Below, piece by piece: positions 31,801-34,785 of a stretch of DNA of 34,785 nucleotides. The stretch covers positions 1 through 34,785 of the forward strand of contig WTHD01000026.1 of assembly GCA_011523265.1 (NCBI GenBank). The letters are read 5' to 3'. Under the pieces are notes generated by a model. That model was given only the letters and a program-made list of their open reading frames with translations, had not been told where the DNA came from and searched no databases. The DNA comes from Candidatus Binatota bacterium (GTDB lineage Bacteria; Desulfobacterota; Binatia; Bin18). The position numbers and the translations under genes were made by a program. Numbering within the stretch: the first letter of the stretch is position 1; each line of letters begins with the position of its first letter.

Positions 31801-33072
31801 ATGAAAATACTGGTGATTGGCAGCGGCGGCCGGGAACACGCCCTGGTGTGGAAGATTCGCCAGAGTCCGCGCGTCTCGACAATTTACTGTGCGCCGGGCA
31901 ACGCCGGGATTGCCGACCAAGCCGAACTGGTTGCGCTGGCCGCGGACGATGTTGACGGGCTGTGCGCGTTTGCCGAAAAAGAACGGATCGGATTGACGGT
32001 GGTCGGCCCTGAGTTGCCGCTGAGCCTCGGAATTGTCGATCGGTTTGAGTCGCGGGGTCTGCGCGTGTTTGGCCCGAACCGGGCCGCTGCTCAACTCGAA
32101 GGCAGCAAAGCCTTTACCAAAGAACTCTTGCAGCAGCAGGCCGTGCCCACCGCCGCCTTTGGCGTGTTTCACGACCCGGACGAAGCCAGCCGCTATATCG
32201 AAAAAGTCGGAGCGCCGATTGTGGTCAAGGCCGACGGCCTCGCCGCGGGAAAAGGTGTCCTGTTATGCGCCACCCAGGCCGAAGCTCAGGCCGCAATCAC
32301 CACCATTATGCGCGAGCGTCAGTTTGGTGCGGCGGGCGACCAGGTGGTGATTGAGGAGTTTTTGCGCGGCGAAGAGGCCTCGTTTCTGGCGTTGACGGAT
32401 GGCACCCATATTCTTCCCTTGGCTTCTTCTCAGGATCACAAGCAGGTCTTTGACGGCGACCGGGGGCCGAATACCGGCGGGATGGGAGCCTACTCGCCGG
32501 CGCCGGTCGTCACCCCGGCGCTGGCCGACCGGATTGTGCAGGACATTCTCAGCCCGGTCGTCCACGGGCTCAGACAGCGCAATATCGTGTATAAAGGTGT
32601 CCTGTACGCCGGGCTGATGATCCACCAGGGGCAGGCGAAGGTTCTTGAATTCAACGTTCGCTTTGGCGACCCGGAGTGTCAGCCGCTCATGCTGCGCCTC
32701 AAGTCGGACCTCATCGAGGTCATGCAGGCCGTGGTTGATGAACGCCTCGACCGGGTGAGCCTCGACTGGGATGACCGCGCCGCGGTGTGTGTCGTGCTCA
32801 CGGCCGGAGGCTATCCGGGCAGCTATGAGAAGGGCCAGGCGATTGCCGGATTGGAGCAGTTCGCCGACTGGCAGGACGGGGCGGTTTTTCATGCCGGCAC
32901 AAAACGACAGGCAGACGCGCTGGTCACCAATGGTGGCCGCGTTCTGGGCGTGACCGCAACCGGGACGGATATTCGTCAGGCCGTTGCGACCACCTATCAG
33001 GCGGTGCAACGCATTTCGTGGCCGGGCATGCACTACCGGCGGGATATTGGTCAACGGGCACTGGCAGGCTAA
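31801..33072 (+). CDS. purD: Phosphoribosylamine-glycine ligase
   Basis: A 423-residue ATP-grasp enzyme that makes glycinamide ribonucleotide, step two of purine synthesis. The N-terminal MKILVIGSGGREHALVWKI, VVKADGLAAGKGVLLC, QDHKQVFDGDRGPNTGGMGA and LEFNVRFGDPECQ motifs are all present. The ATG at 31801 follows purH by 19 bp; a longer frame to 31750 overlaps purH and is not needed. Two 51-bp repeats begin in its stop codon. Confidence 0.97.
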   Translation: MKILVIGSGGREHALVWKIRQSPRVSTIYCAPGNAGIADQAELVALAADDVDGLCAFAEKERIGLTVVGPELPLSLGIVDRFESRGLRVFGPNRAAAQLEGSKAFTKELLQQQAVPTAAFGVFHDPDEASRYIEKVGAPIVVKADGLAAGKGVLLCATQAEAQAAITTIMRERQFGAAGDQVVIEEFLRGEEASFLALTDGTHILPLASSQDHKQVFDGDRGPNTGGMGAYSPAPVVTPALADRIVQDILSPVVHGLRQRNIVYKGVLYAGLMIHQGQAKVLEFNVRFGDPECQPLMLRLKSDLIEVMQAVVDERLDRVSLDWDDRAAVCVVLTAGGYPGSYEKGQAIAGLEQFADWQDGAVFHAGTKRQADALVTNGGRVLGVTATGTDIRQAVATTYQAVQRISWPGMHYRRDIGQRALAG

Positions 33073-33173
33073 AACCGGAGGTCCCCCCCTTCTTTAAGGG
33101 GGAAGCCCGAAGGACAGGGGGCAAACCGGAGGTCCCCCCCTTCTTTAAGGGGGAAGCCCAAAGGGCAGGGGGC
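33072..33173. repeat. Two tandem 51-bp repeats
   Basis: Copies at 33072-33122 and 33123-33173 differ at two positions. Each carries CCCCCTTctttAAGGGGG, a 7-bp hairpin. The period, 51, is a multiple of three, so a frame stays open through both copies into the next gene (17 codons per copy, PEVPPFFKGEA). Confidence 0.85.
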
Positions 33174-33182
33174 AAGAGAATC

Positions 33183-34460
33183 ATGGCACACATTCGTCCC
33201 TTTCGCGCGTTACGCTATAATCCGGCGGTTGTCGGCGATTTGAAAGAAGTCGTCTCTCCGCCGTATGACGTGATCAGTCCGGAACAACAAACGCTCCTCC
33301 ATCTCCAGAGTCCGTATAACGCCACCCATCTCGACTTCAACAAGGCGGACGACCCCTATACGGCGGCGGCCGAGACTTTTCAGACCTGGCTGTCCCAGCG
33401 GGTCGTGCAGTCCGACCCGGAGCCCGGCTTCTACTGCTACACCCAGGAGTACACGCTCCAGGACGGCCAGCGACGACGGCGGACCGGTATTTTTACCGCG
33501 CTGCGGGTTGAAGATTTCGAGTCCGGGGTCATTCGCCCGCACGAGCGCACCTTCGAGCGGGCCAAAAAAGATCGGCTCGCCCTGCTGCGCGCCTGCCGGG
33601 CGCATCTGAGTTCGATCTTCTGTCTCTACGCTGGGGCGGGCTGGTCGCTCGAACACACCCTCCGGGAGGCACTCGCCCAACCGGCCGCGGTGGAGATCGC
33701 GGACGACGCGGGTGTCACTCATCGGCTGTGGCCCATCCGGGACCCGGCGGTCGTTGCGGACATTACGGCGCAACTCTCGGACAAATCGCTGATTATCGCC
33801 GACGGCCATCACCGCTATGAAACCGCGCTGCAATACAGCCGCGAGCGGACGGCGGAAACCGACGCGAGCGAGGATAGACCCTTTCATTACGTCCTGGCGT
33901 ATCTGACCAGTGCCGAGGACAGCGGTCTGACCATCCTCCCAACCCATCGACTGATCCGGCAGACCCGTCTGCCCAGTCCGACCGATCTGCAAGCCGTTCT
34001 CAAGCGCGACTTTCGACTGACCCGTTATGCTCCGGCCCAACGCCAGGCATTTCTGAACGCCCTTTCGGCGCCCGGCCCGGAGCGCCGGATCGGGTGCGTC
34101 ATGGCCGGAGCCGAGCACGACTGGCTGTTGTCCTTCGATGACCGGGTCACGCAGGACCTGTCCGCCTCGGCGGCCATGCGGGCGCTTGATGTCACCGTGT
34201 TGCACGATGTGCTGTTCGAGCGTTTTCTGGGCTTACCGCCCGCCGTCCAAAAGCAGGCCGTCTCGTATACGAGCGATACTGACGAGGCGCTGCAACGTGT
34301 GAGCGCCGGAGACGCTCAGGCCGCTTTTCTCCTGCGCTCAACAACCTTTGAGCAGATTCAGCAGGTCTGTGCCGGCGGCGAGACCATGCCGCAGAAGTCA
34401 ACCTATTTCTACCCCAAGCTGTTGACCGGTCTGGTATTCTACCATCTGGAGCAGGGCTAG
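33183..34460 (+). CDS. DUF1015-family protein
   Basis: A 425-residue conserved protein of PF06245, whose members are widespread in anaerobes and environmental bacteria and of unknown function. MAHIRPFRALRYNP at the start, VVSPPYDVIS, FYCYTQEYTL, and IADGHHRYETALQYS (the signature region, with His-His) are all present. No signal peptide. The ATG at 33183 is the family start; the frame is open upstream only because the repeats lack stops. It may share the purH-purD transcript. A serine-kinase-like activity has been proposed for relatives; I cannot confirm it here. Confidence 0.88.
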   Translation: MAHIRPFRALRYNPAVVGDLKEVVSPPYDVISPEQQTLLHLQSPYNATHLDFNKADDPYTAAAETFQTWLSQRVVQSDPEPGFYCYTQEYTLQDGQRRRRTGIFTALRVEDFESGVIRPHERTFERAKKDRLALLRACRAHLSSIFCLYAGAGWSLEHTLREALAQPAAVEIADDAGVTHRLWPIRDPAVVADITAQLSDKSLIIADGHHRYETALQYSRERTAETDASEDRPFHYVLAYLTSAEDSGLTILPTHRLIRQTRLPSPTDLQAVLKRDFRLTRYAPAQRQAFLNALSAPGPERRIGCVMAGAEHDWLLSFDDRVTQDLSASAAMRALDVTVLHDVLFERFLGLPPAVQKQAVSYTSDTDEALQRVSAGDAQAAFLLRSTTFEQIQQVCAGGETMPQKSTYFYPKLLTGLVFYHLEQG

Positions 34461-34476
34461 CTGCGGACAGAGTCGA

Positions 34477-34785
34477 TCAGAATCGCCGCCCGCCACCACC
34501 GCCGCCGAACCGCCGTCGTTCCGGTGGACGCGCGGCGTTGACCTTCAGCACCCGGCCAAGGACTTCCTGGCCGTTGAATTTTTCAATAATCGCGTCGGCC
34601 TCTTCCTTCGAGCCCATTTCAACAAAGGCGAAGCCCTTTGATTGTCCGGAGAAACGGTCGGTAACAACGCTGACCGAACTGACCGTGCCGACCTCGGCAA
34701 AGACCTTTTCCAGGTCGGTGTTTCCCGCGGAATAGGGCAGGTTGCCGACAAAGAGCCGGGTGCCGGATGACGGACGGGGCTGGGA
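34477..34785 (-). CDS. RRM-type RNA-binding protein (5' end outside window)
   Basis: The minus strand is open from the right edge (34785) to the TGA at 34479-34477, 102 codons. It reads an RRM: RLFVGNLPYSAG (RNP2 in LFVGNL), then KGFAFVEM (RNP1), NGQEVLGRVLKVNAARPPER, and a Gly-rich tail ending GGGGGRRF. This is the layout of bacterial single-RRM RNA chaperone-like proteins, usually about 80-110 residues, so only a few N-terminal residues are missing. It converges with the DUF1015 gene; 16 bp separate the stops. Confidence 0.9.
   Translation of the reverse strand, partial: SQPRPSSGTRLFVGNLPYSAGNTDLEKVFAEVGTVSSVSVVTDRFSGQSKGFAFVEMGSKEEADAIIEKFNGQEVLGRVLKVNAARPPERRRFGGGGGGRRF

Overview
The window reads as a piece of a G+C-rich chromosome from an uncultivated, probably Gram-negative bacterium. 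Evidence for Gram-negative is an HtpX-type membrane protease and two exported proteins with signal peptides. The mix of tandem EthD and tandem VOC proteins, a TauD-type dioxygenase, a Baeyer-Villiger monooxygenase, large-family cyclases and short dispersed hairpin repeats resembles Tectomicrobia/Entotheonella-like or other former deltaproteobacterial lineages. That placement is inference with low confidence.

Left part (1-6.3 kb): an ankyrin protein cut by the window edge, a cupin-like protein, htpX, then a visibly less G+C-rich two-gene cassette. The cassette encodes a large GTPase with an integrase-arm-like N-terminus and a uracil-DNA-glycosylase-like protein. The second gene is bracketed by 24-bp inverted repeats (23/24 identical). 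A hicA-hicB module follows, with hicA broken by one extra base and the module bracketed by imperfect direct repeats, one of which is the 3' end of the cyclase gene.

Middle (6.2-19.6 kb): mostly house-keeping or catabolic genes. On the minus strand are gamma carbonic anhydrase, a NYN-domain protein, a class V aminotransferase, a HAD hydrolase and a cyclase. On the plus strand are a VWA protein, a beta-helix protein, a tandem EthD protein and an amidohydrolase. A BVMO and a cupin with a basic tail are on the minus strand. A gene-free stretch near 13.7 kb carries a promoter and a strong terminator, and so probably a small RNA.

Accessory block (19.7-26.0 kb): a phosphorothioation-associated putative methyltransferase and a phosphorothioate-binding HNH restriction enzyme face each other. 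Between them lies a pile of toxin-antitoxin modules: UPF0175/DUF3368; dinJ-yafQ with yafQ frameshifted; the tail of brnT plus intact brnA; a DUF4143 ATPase with a 40-bp palindrome over its start codon; and an amber-interrupted XRE antitoxin. A cysteine-desulfurase tail lies next to the restriction gene. No dndBCDE genes are present, so this looks like a layered, partly decayed defence island.

Right part (26.0-34.8 kb): a TauD-type dioxygenase, a double VOC protein, tRNA-Thr(CGT), a thiS-thiG-thiE operon, divergent purH-purD, a DUF1015 protein behind two tandem 51-bp repeats, and an RRM RNA-binding protein cut by the right edge. Several genes and fragments (hicA, yafQ, brnT tail, XRE remnant, desulfurase tail, 44-residue protein, RRM gene) were found by translating the sequence directly.
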